Counted from the stretch's first letter, positions 48,356-57,295 are shown. The stretch: DNA of 64,000 nt from Piscinibacter defluvii (GCF_004011805.1 NZ_RCHJ01000016.1:160620-224619); one strand, 5' to 3'. Program-made: numbers and translations. The notes: generated from the letters alone by a model not told the origin.

Positions 48356-49246
48356 ATGGCCATCGTCCTCGACAAGAGCCACCGCTGGCGCGTGATCGCG
48401 GCGCACGCGCTGCTGATCGCGCTGTGCGCGCTGGTGGTGTTCCCGTTCCTGATGATCCTGTCGATCTCGCTGCGGCCGGGCAACTTCGCCACCGGCAGCA
48501 TCATCCCCGAGACGATCACGCTGGACCACTGGCGCTTCGCGCTCGGCATCCCGTTCGCCGGGCCGGACGGCAAGCTGATCGAACCCGACCTGCCGGTGCT
48601 GCGCTGGCTCTGGAACTCGGCCAAGGTGGCCACGCTGTCGGCGCTGATCGCGCTGCTGCTGTCGACCACCGCGGCCTATGCCTTCGCGCGCATGAAGTTC
48701 GCCGGCAAGAAGGCCGCGCTGACCGGGCTGATGCTGATGCAGATGTTCCCGGCCGTGCTGGCGCTGATCGCCATCTACGCCATCTTCGACCGCATCGGCA
48801 ACGCCTTCCCGGCCTTCGGGATCGACTCGCACTGGTCGCTGCTGCTGGCCTACTCGGGCGGCATCGCGCTGCACGTGTGGACCATCAAGGGCTACTACGA
48901 CACGATTCCCGTGGAGATCGAGGAGGCCGCCAAGGTCGACGGTGCCTCGCCCTGGCAGGCCTTCTACCTGGTGCTGCTGCCGATGGCGCTGCCGATCCTG
49001 ATGGTGGTGTTCCTGCTCGCCTTCATCGGCGCGATCATCGAGTACCCGGTCGCCTCCATCCTGCTCAAGCAGCAGCACAACCTGACGATGGCGGTGGGCT
49101 CGCAGCAGTTCCTCTACGCGCAGAAGTACCTGTGGGGGGATTTCGCCGCCGCGGCCATCCTCTCCGGCCTGCCGATCACCGTCGTCTTCATCCTGGCCCA
49201 GAAATGGATGATCTCCGGCCTCACCGCCGGCGGCATCAAGGGCTGA
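48356..49246 (+). CDS. malG: Maltose ABC transporter permease MalG
   Basis: A 296-residue membrane subunit with six helices. The EAA loop is EIEEAAKVDGASPWQAFYLVLLPMALPIL. N-terminal family stretch: LLIALCALVVFPFLMILSISLRPGNFATGSIIPETITLDHW. The C-terminus inserts toward the MalK/MalE side (AQKWMISGLTAGGIKG, as in E. coli MalG). AGGAGG sits 6 bp before the ATG. Confidence 0.94.
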   Translation: MAIVLDKSHRWRVIAAHALLIALCALVVFPFLMILSISLRPGNFATGSIIPETITLDHWRFALGIPFAGPDGKLIEPDLPVLRWLWNSAKVATLSALIALLLSTTAAYAFARMKFAGKKAALTGLMLMQMFPAVLALIAIYAIFDRIGNAFPAFGIDSHWSLLLAYSGGIALHVWTIKGYYDTIPVEIEEAAKVDGASPWQAFYLVLLPMALPILMVVFLLAFIGAIIEYPVASILLKQQHNLTMAVGSQQFLYAQKYLWGDFAAAAILSGLPITVVFILAQKWMISGLTAGGIKG

Positions 49247-49302
49247 ACCCTCCCGCCAACCTGCGGGCCGCAGGCTCGCCTCACCGACATACGAGGTCAC
49301 AC

Positions 49303-49749
49303 ATGATCCGCAAGCACTCCCTGGTCCGACTGACTGCCGCACTCGCACTCGCGGCCACGCTGCCCTGCGCCTGGGCGACCTCCAACCCGCCGGCCGGCAC
49401 GGTGGCGATCAACTACAACCGCTGCGACGGCAGCTACGGCGGCTGGGAACTGCACATCTGGCAGCGCGGCCCGGGCGGCCCGGCGGTGCCCGGCGTCTCC
49501 TGGACCAACGGTGCGCAGCAGACCGGCAAGACCGACTTCGGCGTCTACTGGCACATCAAGCTCGAGGACTTCCCCGGCGGCAAGGTGAACTACATCATCC
49601 ACAAGGGCGACTCGAAGGACCAGGGCGGCAAGGACATGCAGTTCGACGGCAACACGACCAAGGAGATCTGGGTCAACAGCGGCGACCGCAACATCTACAC
49701 CTCGATCGAGGACGCCAAGAAGGCGCGCGCCGAGACTCCGTGCAAGTGA
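49303..49749 (+). CDS. Secreted stand-alone pullulanase-associated (CBM41/PUD) domain protein
   Basis: A 148-residue protein made of a signal peptide (about residues 1-25, LAATLPCAWA) and one PUD/CBM41 module: AGTVAINYNRCDGSYGGWELHIWQ, the aromatic residues used to stack on alpha-glucans, YWHIKLEDFPGGKVNYIIHKGDSKD and NSGDRNIYTS. Such modules are normally the N-terminal starch-binding part of pullulanases; here it stands alone. It lies in the mal cluster between malG and the amylase, overlapping the latter. A periplasmic or surface starch-binding accessory protein is the likely role. Two Cys (in NRCDG and ETPCK) could form a disulfide. Confidence 0.82.
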   Translation: MIRKHSLVRLTAALALAATLPCAWATSNPPAGTVAINYNRCDGSYGGWELHIWQRGPGGPAVPGVSWTNGAQQTGKTDFGVYWHIKLEDFPGGKVNYIIHKGDSKDQGGKDMQFDGNTTKEIWVNSGDRNIYTSIEDAKKARAETPCK

Positions 49750-51374
49750 GGCCTGTGGTGGCGCTGCTGCCGCGCCGTGCCGGCACCGTGCTGCTGGGCT
49801 GGCTGCTCGCGCTGCTCGCCGCGTCGGCGGGCGTGCAAGCGGCCGGGATCCCCGACCTCGGCCCGGTGCCCGTGGTCAAGCGCGACAGCCCGCTGCCGGC
49901 GGACTGGGCACGCAGCGGCGTGTTCATGGAAATCCTGGTGCGCGCCTACCAGGACAGCGACGGCGACGGCATCGGCGACCTGAACGGCCTGACCTCGCGA
50001 CTCGACTACCTGCAGTCGCTCGGCGTGCGCGGCCTGTGGCTGATGCCGATCTTCAAGAGCGAGGACCGCGACCACGGTTACGCGGTGGCGAACTACCGCG
50101 AGATCGAGCCCGACTACGGCACGCTGGCCGACTTCGACCGCCTGATCGCCGAGGCCCACAAGCGCGGCATCGGCGTGATCGTCGACTACGTGATGAACCA
50201 CAGCGCCTCGGGCCACCCGCTGTTCGAGAGCGCCTACGACAGCCGCAAGTCGCCCTACGCCGACTGGTACATCTTCAGCGAGGACAAGCCCAAGGGCTGG
50301 AACACCTTTGCCGGCGAACCCTGGCGCGAGGGCAACCAGCGCTGGTACTACGCGGTGTTCGATCCGCAGATGCCGGACTTCAACCTGCGCAACCCGAAGG
50401 TGGTGGACTTCCACCTCGACAACCTGCGCTTCTGGCTGAACCGCGGCGTGGACGGCTTCCGCTTCGACGCCGTGGGCGTGCTGTTCGAGAACAGCGCGAT
50501 CGCCTGGGAGAACCAGCCCGAGAACCATGTGCTGCTCAAGCGCGTCCAGGACCTGCTCGACGACTACGGCAAGCGCTACATGGTCTGCGAGGCGCCGAGC
50601 GACCCGGCCCCGTTCGCGCAGCCCGACTCCTGCGGCGCCGCCTTCGGCTTCGGCCTGCAGAAGCACATCATCGCGAGCGTCAAGCTCGGCCGGCTGCGCG
50701 CCGACCTGCTCTACAACCTCGAGAAGCTGCCGGTCGCGCGCATGGGCACGCTGCTGGCGAACCACGACTTCTTCGCCGGCGCGCGGCTGATGCGCCAGTT
50801 CGCCGGCGACGAGAAGAGCTACAAGCTGGCCGCCGCCACGCTGCTGACGCTGCCCGGCACCCCGTTCCTCTACTACGGTGAGGAGATCGGACTCGGCGAG
50901 TCCGCGCCGGTGGCCCACGACGACCAGGCGATCCGCGGGCCGATGGCCTGGAGTGCGGAGCCGCAGGGCGGATTCACCCGGGCCGCGCAGCCGTTCCGGC
51001 CGCTGGTGTCGAACTGGAAGACGCACAACGTGGCCACCGCAGAGAAGCAGCCCGGCTCGCTGCTGAACTGGTACCGCGGCCTGATCGCGCTGCGCAATGC
51101 CGAGCCGGCGCTGGCGCTGGGCCGCTTCACGCCGCTGACCACGCGCGATGCACCGATCTTCGCCTTCACCCGCCAGCACGAGGGCAGCACCCTGCTCGTG
51201 CTGATCAACTACGCCTACCGCGAGGCGAACGCCACGCTGGCGCTGGCGCCGGCCGCGGCGCAGTGGCAGGTGCAGTTCCCGGCCGGCGCCGCCTCGGTGC
51301 TCGCCGGCCAAGCCGGTCAGCTGCAGGTGCGCATGGCACCGCAGCAGGTGCTGGTGCTGAAGGCGCAGCCCTGA
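49746..51374 (+). CDS. Exported GH13 alpha-amylase family glycoside hydrolase
   Basis: A 542-residue enzyme. GTG 49746, overlapping the CBM41 stop (GTGA), gives a normal signal peptide (GTVLLGWLLALLAASAGVQA). The GH13 catalytic residues are Asp241 in GFRFDAVG, Glu282 in YMVCEAPSD and Asp341 in LLANHDFF. Region I is VIVDYVMNHSA. The start of the barrel, VFMEILVRAYQDSDGDGIGDLNGLTSRLDYLQSLGVRGLWLMPIF, is that of oligo-1,6-glucosidase/alpha-amylase relatives. A C-terminal beta domain follows from about residue 450. It probably cuts maltodextrins in the periplasm before MalEFGK uptake. Confidence 0.88.
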   Translation: MRPVVALLPRRAGTVLLGWLLALLAASAGVQAAGIPDLGPVPVVKRDSPLPADWARSGVFMEILVRAYQDSDGDGIGDLNGLTSRLDYLQSLGVRGLWLMPIFKSEDRDHGYAVANYREIEPDYGTLADFDRLIAEAHKRGIGVIVDYVMNHSASGHPLFESAYDSRKSPYADWYIFSEDKPKGWNTFAGEPWREGNQRWYYAVFDPQMPDFNLRNPKVVDFHLDNLRFWLNRGVDGFRFDAVGVLFENSAIAWENQPENHVLLKRVQDLLDDYGKRYMVCEAPSDPAPFAQPDSCGAAFGFGLQKHIIASVKLGRLRADLLYNLEKLPVARMGTLLANHDFFAGARLMRQFAGDEKSYKLAAATLLTLPGTPFLYYGEEIGLGESAPVAHDDQAIRGPMAWSAEPQGGFTRAAQPFRPLVSNWKTHNVATAEKQPGSLLNWYRGLIALRNAEPALALGRFTPLTTRDAPIFAFTRQHEGSTLLVLINYAYREANATLALAPAAAQWQVQFPAGAASVLAGQAGQLQVRMAPQQVLVLKAQP

Positions 51375-51382
51375 ACCACCCC

Positions 51383-53254
51383 ATGCCCGCCGAACGCAGC
51401 GCCGCACCGTTGCCCGCCGACGCGGCCCCGCGTCTGCTGGCCGACATCGGCGCGACCTACGCACGCCTGTGCATCGAGCAGGTGCGCGGCCGGTTCGACC
51501 ACGTGTCGGTGCTGCCGTGCGACGAGTACGCCGGCTTCACCGAGGTGGTGCAGGCCTACCTGGCGACGCTGCCGCCGGCCCTGCGCCCGCGCCACGGCGC
51601 CGTGGCGATCGCCAACCCGATCGAGGGCGACCGGGTGCGCATGACCAACCGCGACTGGAGCTTCTCGATCCGCGAGGTGCAGCGCGAGCTGGAGCTCTCG
51701 ACGCTGCTGGTGGTCAACAACTACACCGCGCTGGCGATGTCGCTGCCGGCCCTGGCGCCCGGGGGCCGGCGCCAGGTCGGCGGCGGGCAGGCGCAGGCCG
51801 ACGGCGTGATCGGCCTGATCGGCCCGGGCGCGGGACTCGGCGTCTCCGGCCTGGTGCCCAGCGGCGACCGCTGGGTGACCCTCGCCACCGAAGGCGGCCA
51901 TGTCAGCTTCGCCCCCACCGACGAGCGTGAGCTGCGTGTACTGCAGCACGCCTGGAAGACGATGCCGCGGGTCTCGGCCGAGCGGCTGCTGTCGGGGCCG
52001 GGTCTCGAGCTGATCCACCAGGCGCTGGACCAGGCCGACTCGACCCTGCACGCGGCCGACATCGTGCAGCGTGCGCTGGCCGGCGACGCCGCCTGCGGCG
52101 CGACGCTGGACTGCTTCTGCGGCATGCTCGGCACGATGGCCTCGGACCTGGCGCTCACGCTCGGCGCCACCGGCGGCATCTACGTGGGCGGCGGCATCGT
52201 GCCGCGCCTGGGCGCACGCTTCGATGCCTCGCCGTTCCGCGAGCGCTTCGAGGCCAAGGGCCGCTTCAGCGACTACGTCGCGCGCATCCCGACCTTCGTG
52301 CTGACGGCCGAGAACCTGGCCTTCCTCGGCGTCTCGTCGCTGCTGGCCGACCACATGCCGGAGGCCGAGGCCGGCAACCCGCTGCTCGACCGGGTGCGCG
52401 GCGCACTCGAGACGCTCTCGCCGGCCGAGCGCCGCGTGGCCAGCTTCGTGCTCGACAACCCGCGGGCCGCGCTGAACGACCCCATCGCGCAGATCGCGCA
52501 GGGCGCCGAGGTCAGCCAGCCGACGGTGATCCGCTTCTGCCGCTCGCTCGGCTTCCAGGGCCTGGCGGACTTCAAGCTCAAGCTCGGCTCGGGCCTGACC
52601 GGCACGCTGCCGGTGCAGCGCACCCAGGTGCGGCGGCAGGACAGCACCGGCGACCTGTGCGCCAAGGTGCTGGACAACACGATCTCCGCGATCATGCAGT
52701 TCCGCGAGTCGCTCAACGTCGAGGCGGTGGACCGGGCCATCGAGCTGCTGCGCCGGGCCAAGCGCGTCGAGTTCTACGCGATGGGCAATTCGGCGGTGGT
52801 GGCGCTGGACGCGCAGCACAAGCTGTTCCGCTTCCGCATCCCCTCGGTCGCGCACACCGACGTGTCGATGCACGCGATGGCCGCGGAGCTGCTCGGCCCC
52901 GACGACGTGGCGGTGTTCGTGTCGAGCTCCGGCCAGCCGCCCGAGCTGGCGCGCTCGGCCGGGCTGGCGGTGGAGCGCGGGGCCTCGGTGATCGCCGTCA
53001 CCTCGGGCCAGTCGCCGCTGGCGCGACGCGCCACGGTGTGCATCCCGGTCGAGCACAGCGAGGACGCGACCACCTTCGTGGCGATGATCTCGCGCATCCT
53101 GCACCTGCTGGTGGTGGACATGATGTCGGTGGGCCTGGCGATGCGGCGGCCCGGCGCGGCGGTCGGCCCCGGCAGCGTGCCCGCCGCCGGCACCGGCACC
53201 CCGGGCGATCAGGTGCAGCCCGCGCCCGGCGTGCTGATCTCGCACATCACCTGA
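51383..53254 (+). CDS. Glucokinase-like domain fused to RpiR/HexR-type regulator
   Basis: A 623-residue fusion. Residues about 15-330 are Glk-like; about 335-410 form the RpiR helix-turn-helix (ALETLSPAERRVASFVLDNPRAALNDPIAQIAQGAEVSQPTVIRFCRSLGFQGLADFKLKL); about 450-590 form the SIS sugar-phosphate domain (VEFYAMGNSAVVALDAQHKLF, VFVSSSGQPPELARSAGLA). Fusions of this type are usual in Burkholderiales and normally bifunctional. Here the Glk part looks inactive: the catalytic ND pair is Asn112-Asn113 (LVVNNYTAL), and DIGGTNAR has become DIGATYAR (residues 21-28). EGGHVSF and GGIYVGGGIVPRL remain. It is the last gene of the mal cluster and probably the regulator of the operators near glk/lamB. 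Confidence 0.88.
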   Translation: MPAERSAAPLPADAAPRLLADIGATYARLCIEQVRGRFDHVSVLPCDEYAGFTEVVQAYLATLPPALRPRHGAVAIANPIEGDRVRMTNRDWSFSIREVQRELELSTLLVVNNYTALAMSLPALAPGGRRQVGGGQAQADGVIGLIGPGAGLGVSGLVPSGDRWVTLATEGGHVSFAPTDERELRVLQHAWKTMPRVSAERLLSGPGLELIHQALDQADSTLHAADIVQRALAGDAACGATLDCFCGMLGTMASDLALTLGATGGIYVGGGIVPRLGARFDASPFRERFEAKGRFSDYVARIPTFVLTAENLAFLGVSSLLADHMPEAEAGNPLLDRVRGALETLSPAERRVASFVLDNPRAALNDPIAQIAQGAEVSQPTVIRFCRSLGFQGLADFKLKLGSGLTGTLPVQRTQVRRQDSTGDLCAKVLDNTISAIMQFRESLNVEAVDRAIELLRRAKRVEFYAMGNSAVVALDAQHKLFRFRIPSVAHTDVSMHAMAAELLGPDDVAVFVSSSGQPPELARSAGLAVERGASVIAVTSGQSPLARRATVCIPVEHSEDATTFVAMISRILHLLVVDMMSVGLAMRRPGAAVGPGSVPAAGTGTPGDQVQPAPGVLISHIT

Positions 53255-53266
53255 GCGCCAGCGCGA

Positions 53267-55528
53267 TCACAGGCGCACGCAGTCCACGTAGTAGCGCCGC
53301 TCGCCGCCGGCCTCGCCCTCGTCGCCCACGAGGCCATGCACATCGGTGTCGAAGCCCGGAAAGGCCGCGTTGAACTCGCGCGCGAAGCGCAGGTAGTCCA
53401 CGATGCGCCGGTTGAAGCGCTCGCCCGGGATCAGCAGCGGAATGCCCGGCGGGTACGGCGTCAGCAGCGCGGTGGTGATGCGCCCTTCCAGCTCGTCGAT
53501 CGGCACGCGCTCGGTGCGGCGGTGCGCGATGTGCGCGAAGGCGTCGCTGGGCTTCATCGCCGGCTGCAGGTCCGACAGGTACATCTCGGTGGTCAGCCGC
53601 GCGATGTCGCCCTTCGCGTACATCTCGTGGATGCTCTGGCACAGGTCGCGCAGGCCCATGCGCTCGTAGCGCGGGTGCGCGGCGCAGAACTCCGGCAGGA
53701 TGCGCCACATCGGCTGGTTGCGGTCGTAGTCGTCCTTGAACTGCTGCAGCGCGGTCAGCATCGTGTTCCAGCGGCCCTTGGTGATGCCGATCGTGAACAT
53801 GATGAAGAACGAGTACAGCCCGGTCTTCTCGACCACCACGCCGTGCTCGGCCAGGAACTTGGTGACGATCGAGGCCGGGATGCCCGTCTTGGCGAACTTG
53901 CCCGACACGTCCAGCCCCGGCGTGATGATGGTGCTCTTGATGGGGTCGAGCATGTTGAAGCCGGCGGCGAGCTTGCCGAAGCCGTGCCACTTCTCGTCGG
54001 CCTTGAGGATCCAGTCGGCCTGGGCGCCGATGCCCTCGCCGGCCAGCTTGTCCGGGCCCCAGACGGTGAACCACCAGTCGCGCCCGAACTCCTTCTCGAC
54101 CTTGCGCATCGCGCGGCGGAAGTCGAGCGCCTCCTTCAGGCTCTCCTCCACCAGCGCGGTGCCGCCGGGCGGCTCCATCATCGCCGCGGCCACGTCGCAG
54201 CTCGCGATGATCGAGTACTGCGGCGAGGTCGAGGTGTGCATCAGGTAGGCCTCGTTGAACAGGTGCCGGTCCAGCCGCACCGTCTGCGAGTCCTGCACCA
54301 GTACCTGCGAGGCCTGGCTGATGCCCGCCAGCAGCTTGTGCGTGCTCTGCGTCGAGTAGACCATCGCCTGCTTCGGCCGCGGACGGCCCTTGCCCATCGC
54401 GTGGAAGCTGCCGTAGAACTTGTGGAAGGCGGCGTGCGGCAGCCAGGCCTCGTCGAAGTGCAGCGTGTCGATCCAGCCGTCGAGCTTGGCCTTGATGGTC
54501 TCGGTGTTGTAGAGCACACCGTCGTAGGTGCTCTGCGTCAGCGTCATGATGCGCGGCTTGACCGTCTCGGGGTCGACGCCCGCCAGCAGCGGGTTGGCGG
54601 CGATCTTGCGGCGGATCGTCTCGGGCGCGAACTCGCTCTCGGGGATCGGGCCGATGATGCCGTAGTGGTTGCGCGTCGGCGTCATGAACACCGGCACCGC
54701 GCCGGTCATGATGATCGAGTGCAGGATGGACTTGTGGCAGTTGCGGTCCACCACCACCACGTCGCCCGGCGCCACCGTGTGGTGCCACACCATCTTGTTG
54801 CTGGTGCTGGTGCCGTTGGTGACGAAGAAGCAGTGGTCGGCGTTGAAGATGCGCGCCGCGTTGCGCTCGCTCTGCGCCACCGGGCCGGTGTGGTCGAGCA
54901 GCTGGCCCAGCTCCTCGACGGCGTTGCACACGTCGGCGCGCAGCATGTTCTCGCCGAAGAACTGGTGGAACATCTGCCCGACCGGGCTCTTCAGGAATGC
55001 GACGCCGCCCGAGTGCCCCGGGCAGTGCCACGAGTAGGAGCCGTCCTGCGCGTAGTCCATCAGCGCCTTGAAGAACGGCGGCGCCAGGCCGTCGAGGTAG
55101 CTCTTGGCCTCGCGGATGATGTGCCGGGCGACGAACTCCGGCGTGTCCTCGAACATGTGGATGAAGCCGTGCAGTTCGCGCAGGATGTCGTTCGGGATGT
55201 GCTGCGAGGTGCGCGTCTCGCCGTACAGGTAGATCGGGATGTCGGCGTTGCGGAAGCGGATCTCGCCGATGAACTTGCGCAGCGAGAGCACCGCCGGGTC
55301 GAGTTCCGGGCCGGGCGTGAACTCCTCGTCGTCGATCGACAGGATGAAGGCGCTGGCGCGGCTTTGCTGCTGCGCGAACTGGCTCAGGTCACCGTAGCTG
55401 GTGACGCCCAGCACCTCGAAGCCCTCCTTCTCGATCGCCGCGGCCAGCGCGCGGATGCCCAGGCCCGAGGCGTTCTCGGAGCGGAAGTCCTCGTCGATGA
55501 TGACGATGGGGAAGTGGAAGCGCAGCAT
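53267..55528 (-). CDS. Arginine/lysine/ornithine decarboxylase, PLP-dependent
   Basis: A 753-residue fold-type I decarboxylase. The N-terminal wing domain (MLRFHFPIVIIDEDFRSENASGLGIRALAAAIEKEGFEV) is a receiver-like fold. The core has SWHCPGHSGGVAFLKSPVGQMFHQFFGENMLRADVCNAVEELGQLLDHTGPV, the cofactor Asp/His in LHFDEAWLPHAAFH and the Schiff-base Lys in YSTQSTHKLLAGISQ. The C-terminal domain ends in YPPGIPLLIPGERF. The size is that of biodegradative-type enzymes that make agmatine, cadaverine or putrescine. Which amino acid is used cannot be read. The start at 55528 (MLRFHF) fits the family. Confidence 0.9.
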   Translation of the reverse strand: MLRFHFPIVIIDEDFRSENASGLGIRALAAAIEKEGFEVLGVTSYGDLSQFAQQQSRASAFILSIDDEEFTPGPELDPAVLSLRKFIGEIRFRNADIPIYLYGETRTSQHIPNDILRELHGFIHMFEDTPEFVARHIIREAKSYLDGLAPPFFKALMDYAQDGSYSWHCPGHSGGVAFLKSPVGQMFHQFFGENMLRADVCNAVEELGQLLDHTGPVAQSERNAARIFNADHCFFVTNGTSTSNKMVWHHTVAPGDVVVVDRNCHKSILHSIIMTGAVPVFMTPTRNHYGIIGPIPESEFAPETIRRKIAANPLLAGVDPETVKPRIMTLTQSTYDGVLYNTETIKAKLDGWIDTLHFDEAWLPHAAFHKFYGSFHAMGKGRPRPKQAMVYSTQSTHKLLAGISQASQVLVQDSQTVRLDRHLFNEAYLMHTSTSPQYSIIASCDVAAAMMEPPGGTALVEESLKEALDFRRAMRKVEKEFGRDWWFTVWGPDKLAGEGIGAQADWILKADEKWHGFGKLAAGFNMLDPIKSTIITPGLDVSGKFAKTGIPASIVTKFLAEHGVVVEKTGLYSFFIMFTIGITKGRWNTMLTALQQFKDDYDRNQPMWRILPEFCAAHPRYERMGLRDLCQSIHEMYAKGDIARLTTEMYLSDLQPAMKPSDAFAHIAHRRTERVPIDELEGRITTALLTPYPPGIPLLIPGERFNRRIVDYLRFAREFNAAFPGFDTDVHGLVGDEGEAGGERRYYVDCVRL

Positions 55529-55633
55529 GCGGGCCTCGGGACGGGCGGAAGCGGGAGAGCGCGAAGTGTAGGGCCACGCGATGTCGCTGCACGACCGCAC
55601 TACACTGGCCGAACGCAACGACCGGGAACGAGG

Positions 55634-56074
55634 ATGGACGTTTCAGCCGCGACGCTCTGGTGGGTCGCCGCCGGCGTGGCGGTGGCAGCCGAGCTCGCCA
55701 CCGGCACCTTCTACCTGTTGATGGTGGCCCTTGGCCTGGCGGCCGGGGCGGTCGCCGCCCACCTGGGCGCCGGCGCTCCGGCGCAATGGATCACGGCGGC
55801 GCTGGTCGGCGCGGCCACCACGGCCGCATGGCACTGGACGCGCGCCCGCGCGCCGCGCTCGGCCCCGGCCGAACGCAACCGCGACGTCAACCTCGACATC
55901 GGTGAGCGGGTGCAGGTCGCGGCCTGGAACCCCGACGGCACCGCGCGGGTCCACTACCGCGGCACGCAGTGGTCGGCCCGGCTGCAGCCGGGCACCACCG
56001 CCACGCCGGGCGAGCACCGGGTTGCCGCGGTCGAGGGCAACTGGCTCGTGCTCGTCCCCCACTCCCACCCCTGA
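55634..56074 (+). CDS. NfeD-family membrane protein
   Basis: A 146-residue protein with two or three N-terminal transmembrane segments (ATLWWVAAGVAVAAELATGTFYLLMVALGLAAGAVAAHL, then WITAALVGAATTAAWHW) and a C-terminal OB-fold (NLDIGERVQVAAWNPDGTARVHYRGTQWSARL, ending VVAAVEGNWLVLVP-like). NfeD proteins partner with SPFH/stomatin proteins in membrane microdomains, and the next gene, 21 bp on, is such a protein. ATG at 55634 with GAGG just before. Confidence 0.88.
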   Translation: MDVSAATLWWVAAGVAVAAELATGTFYLLMVALGLAAGAVAAHLGAGAPAQWITAALVGAATTAAWHWTRARAPRSAPAERNRDVNLDIGERVQVAAWNPDGTARVHYRGTQWSARLQPGTTATPGEHRVAAVEGNWLVLVPHSHP

Positions 56075-56095
56075 ACCGGAGCCTCGCGCCGCACC

Positions 56096-57007
56096 ATGGA
56101 AGTCGCGCTCGTCATCGCCGTCATCGCACTGATCTTCATCGTCCGCACCTTCAAGATCGTGCCGCAGCAGCACGCCTGGGTGGTGGAGCGGCTCGGCAAG
56201 TTCGACCGCACGCTGACCCCGGGGCTGAAGTTCGTCGTGCCCTTCATCGAGCGCGTGGCCTACAAGCATTCGCTCAAGGAGGTGCCGCTGGACGTGCCCA
56301 GCCAGGTCTGCATCACCAAGGACAACACGCAGCTGCAGGTGGACGGGATCATCTACTTCCAGGTGACCGACCCGATGCGCGCGAGCTACGGCTCGAGCAA
56401 CTACGTGGTGGCCATCACGCAGCTGGCGCAGACGCTGCTGCGTTCGGTGATCGGCAAGATGGAACTGGACAAGACCTTCGAGGAACGCGACGCGATCAAC
56501 GCCGCCGTGGTGAGCGCACTCGACGACGCGGCCGCCAACTGGGGCGTGAAGGTGCTGCGCTACGAGATCAAGGACCTGACGCCGCCGGCCGAGATCCTGC
56601 GCTCAATGCAGGCGCAGATCACCGCCGAGCGCGAGAAGCGCGCGCTGATCGCCGCCTCCGAGGGGCGCAAGCAGGAGCAGATCAACATCGCCACCGGCGA
56701 GCGCGAGGCGTTCATCGCGCGCTCCGAGGGCGAGCGCCAGGCCGAGATCAACAAGGCGCAGGGCGAGGCCGCGGCCATCACCGCGGTGGCCGAGGCCACG
56801 GCGGAGGCGATCCGCAAGATCGCCGCGGCGATCCAGTCGCCCGGCGGCGAGCAGGCGGTGCAGCTGAAGGTGGCCGAGCGCGCGGTCGAGGCCTACGGCC
56901 AGCTGGCGCAGAAGAACAACACGATGATCGTGCCCGGCCACATGGGCGAGGTGGCCACGCTGATCGGCACCGCGATGACGCTGATGAAGGGCAAGTCCCC
57001 CGGCTGA
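56096..57007 (+). CDS. SPFH/stomatin-like membrane protein (QmcA-like)
   Basis: A 303-residue protein with one N-terminal membrane helix (VALVIAVIALIFIV) and the SPFH domain: KIVPQQHAWVVERLGKFDRTLTPGLKFVVPFIERVAYKHSLKEVPLDVPSQVCITKDNTQLQVDGIIYFQ. A long coiled coil follows (QAQITAEREKRALIAASEGRKQEQINIATGEREAFIARSEGERQAEINKAQGEAAAI). Such proteins form large ring or cage complexes in the inner membrane and are linked to FtsH protease control. Operon with nfeD. It ends 16 bp before the tRNA-Ser gene. Confidence 0.92.
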   Translation: MEVALVIAVIALIFIVRTFKIVPQQHAWVVERLGKFDRTLTPGLKFVVPFIERVAYKHSLKEVPLDVPSQVCITKDNTQLQVDGIIYFQVTDPMRASYGSSNYVVAITQLAQTLLRSVIGKMELDKTFEERDAINAAVVSALDDAAANWGVKVLRYEIKDLTPPAEILRSMQAQITAEREKRALIAASEGRKQEQINIATGEREAFIARSEGERQAEINKAQGEAAAITAVAEATAEAIRKIAAAIQSPGGEQAVQLKVAERAVEAYGQLAQKNNTMIVPGHMGEVATLIGTAMTLMKGKSPG

Positions 57008-57023
57008 TAAACTCCCGCCTCCC

Positions 57024-57114
57024 GGAGAGATGGATGAGCGGTTTAAGTCGCACGCCTGGAAAGCGTGTGAGGGTTAACAGCCCTCCGCGGGTTCGAATCC
57101 CGCTCTCTCCGCCA
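57024..57114 (+). tRNA. tRNA-Ser (anticodon GGA), integration site of element 2
   Basis: A 91-nt tRNA with encoded CCA. The acceptor stem is GGAGAGA (57024-57030) against TCTCTCC, the discriminator is G and CCA is at 57112-57114. The anticodon stem-loop CACGC-CTGGAAA-GCGTG gives anticodon GGA. A long variable arm (TGAGGGTTAACAGCCCTCC region) is the serine-type class II form, and the T loop is GTTCGAATC. The element 2 integrase starts 182 bp downstream in the same direction, so the 3' half is the likely attachment core. The second att copy lies beyond the window. Confidence 0.95.
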
Positions 57115-57161
57115 GGACTACTGATCACGAAGGCTCACGAAGGCCGACAGATCCACCGCCA

Positions 57162-57184
57162 AGCCCCGTAGATCGGGGCTTTTT
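57162..57184 (+). terminator. Intrinsic terminator downstream of tRNA-Ser
   Basis: AGCCCCG (57162-57168) pairs with CGGGGCT (57174-57180) over loop TAGAT, followed by TTTT. It lies 48 bp after the tRNA and ends its transcript before the integrase. It is inside the element if the attachment core is the tRNA 3' end. Confidence 0.85.
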
Positions 57185-57230
57185 CATCGGTTGATCCGCC
57201 GTGATCCGATTTGACGGCGCACGATCGGCG

Positions 57231-57274
57231 GGGGCACATTTCGGGGCACATGAACCCGAACCGTGGGGGCACAC
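57231..57274 (+). repeat. GGGGCACAY direct repeats before the element 2 integrase
   Basis: GGGGCACAT occurs at 57231-57239 and 57243-57251, and GGGGCACAC at 57266-57274; starts are 12 and 23 bp apart, close to one and two helical turns. A second pair, CACGAAGGC, occurs just after the tRNA (about 57127 and 57137). Phased repeats between attL and integrase are candidates for arm-type integrase or AlpA-like binding sites. Confidence 0.55.
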
Positions 57275-57295
57275 GCTACCTGCGCCGCTGACGCG

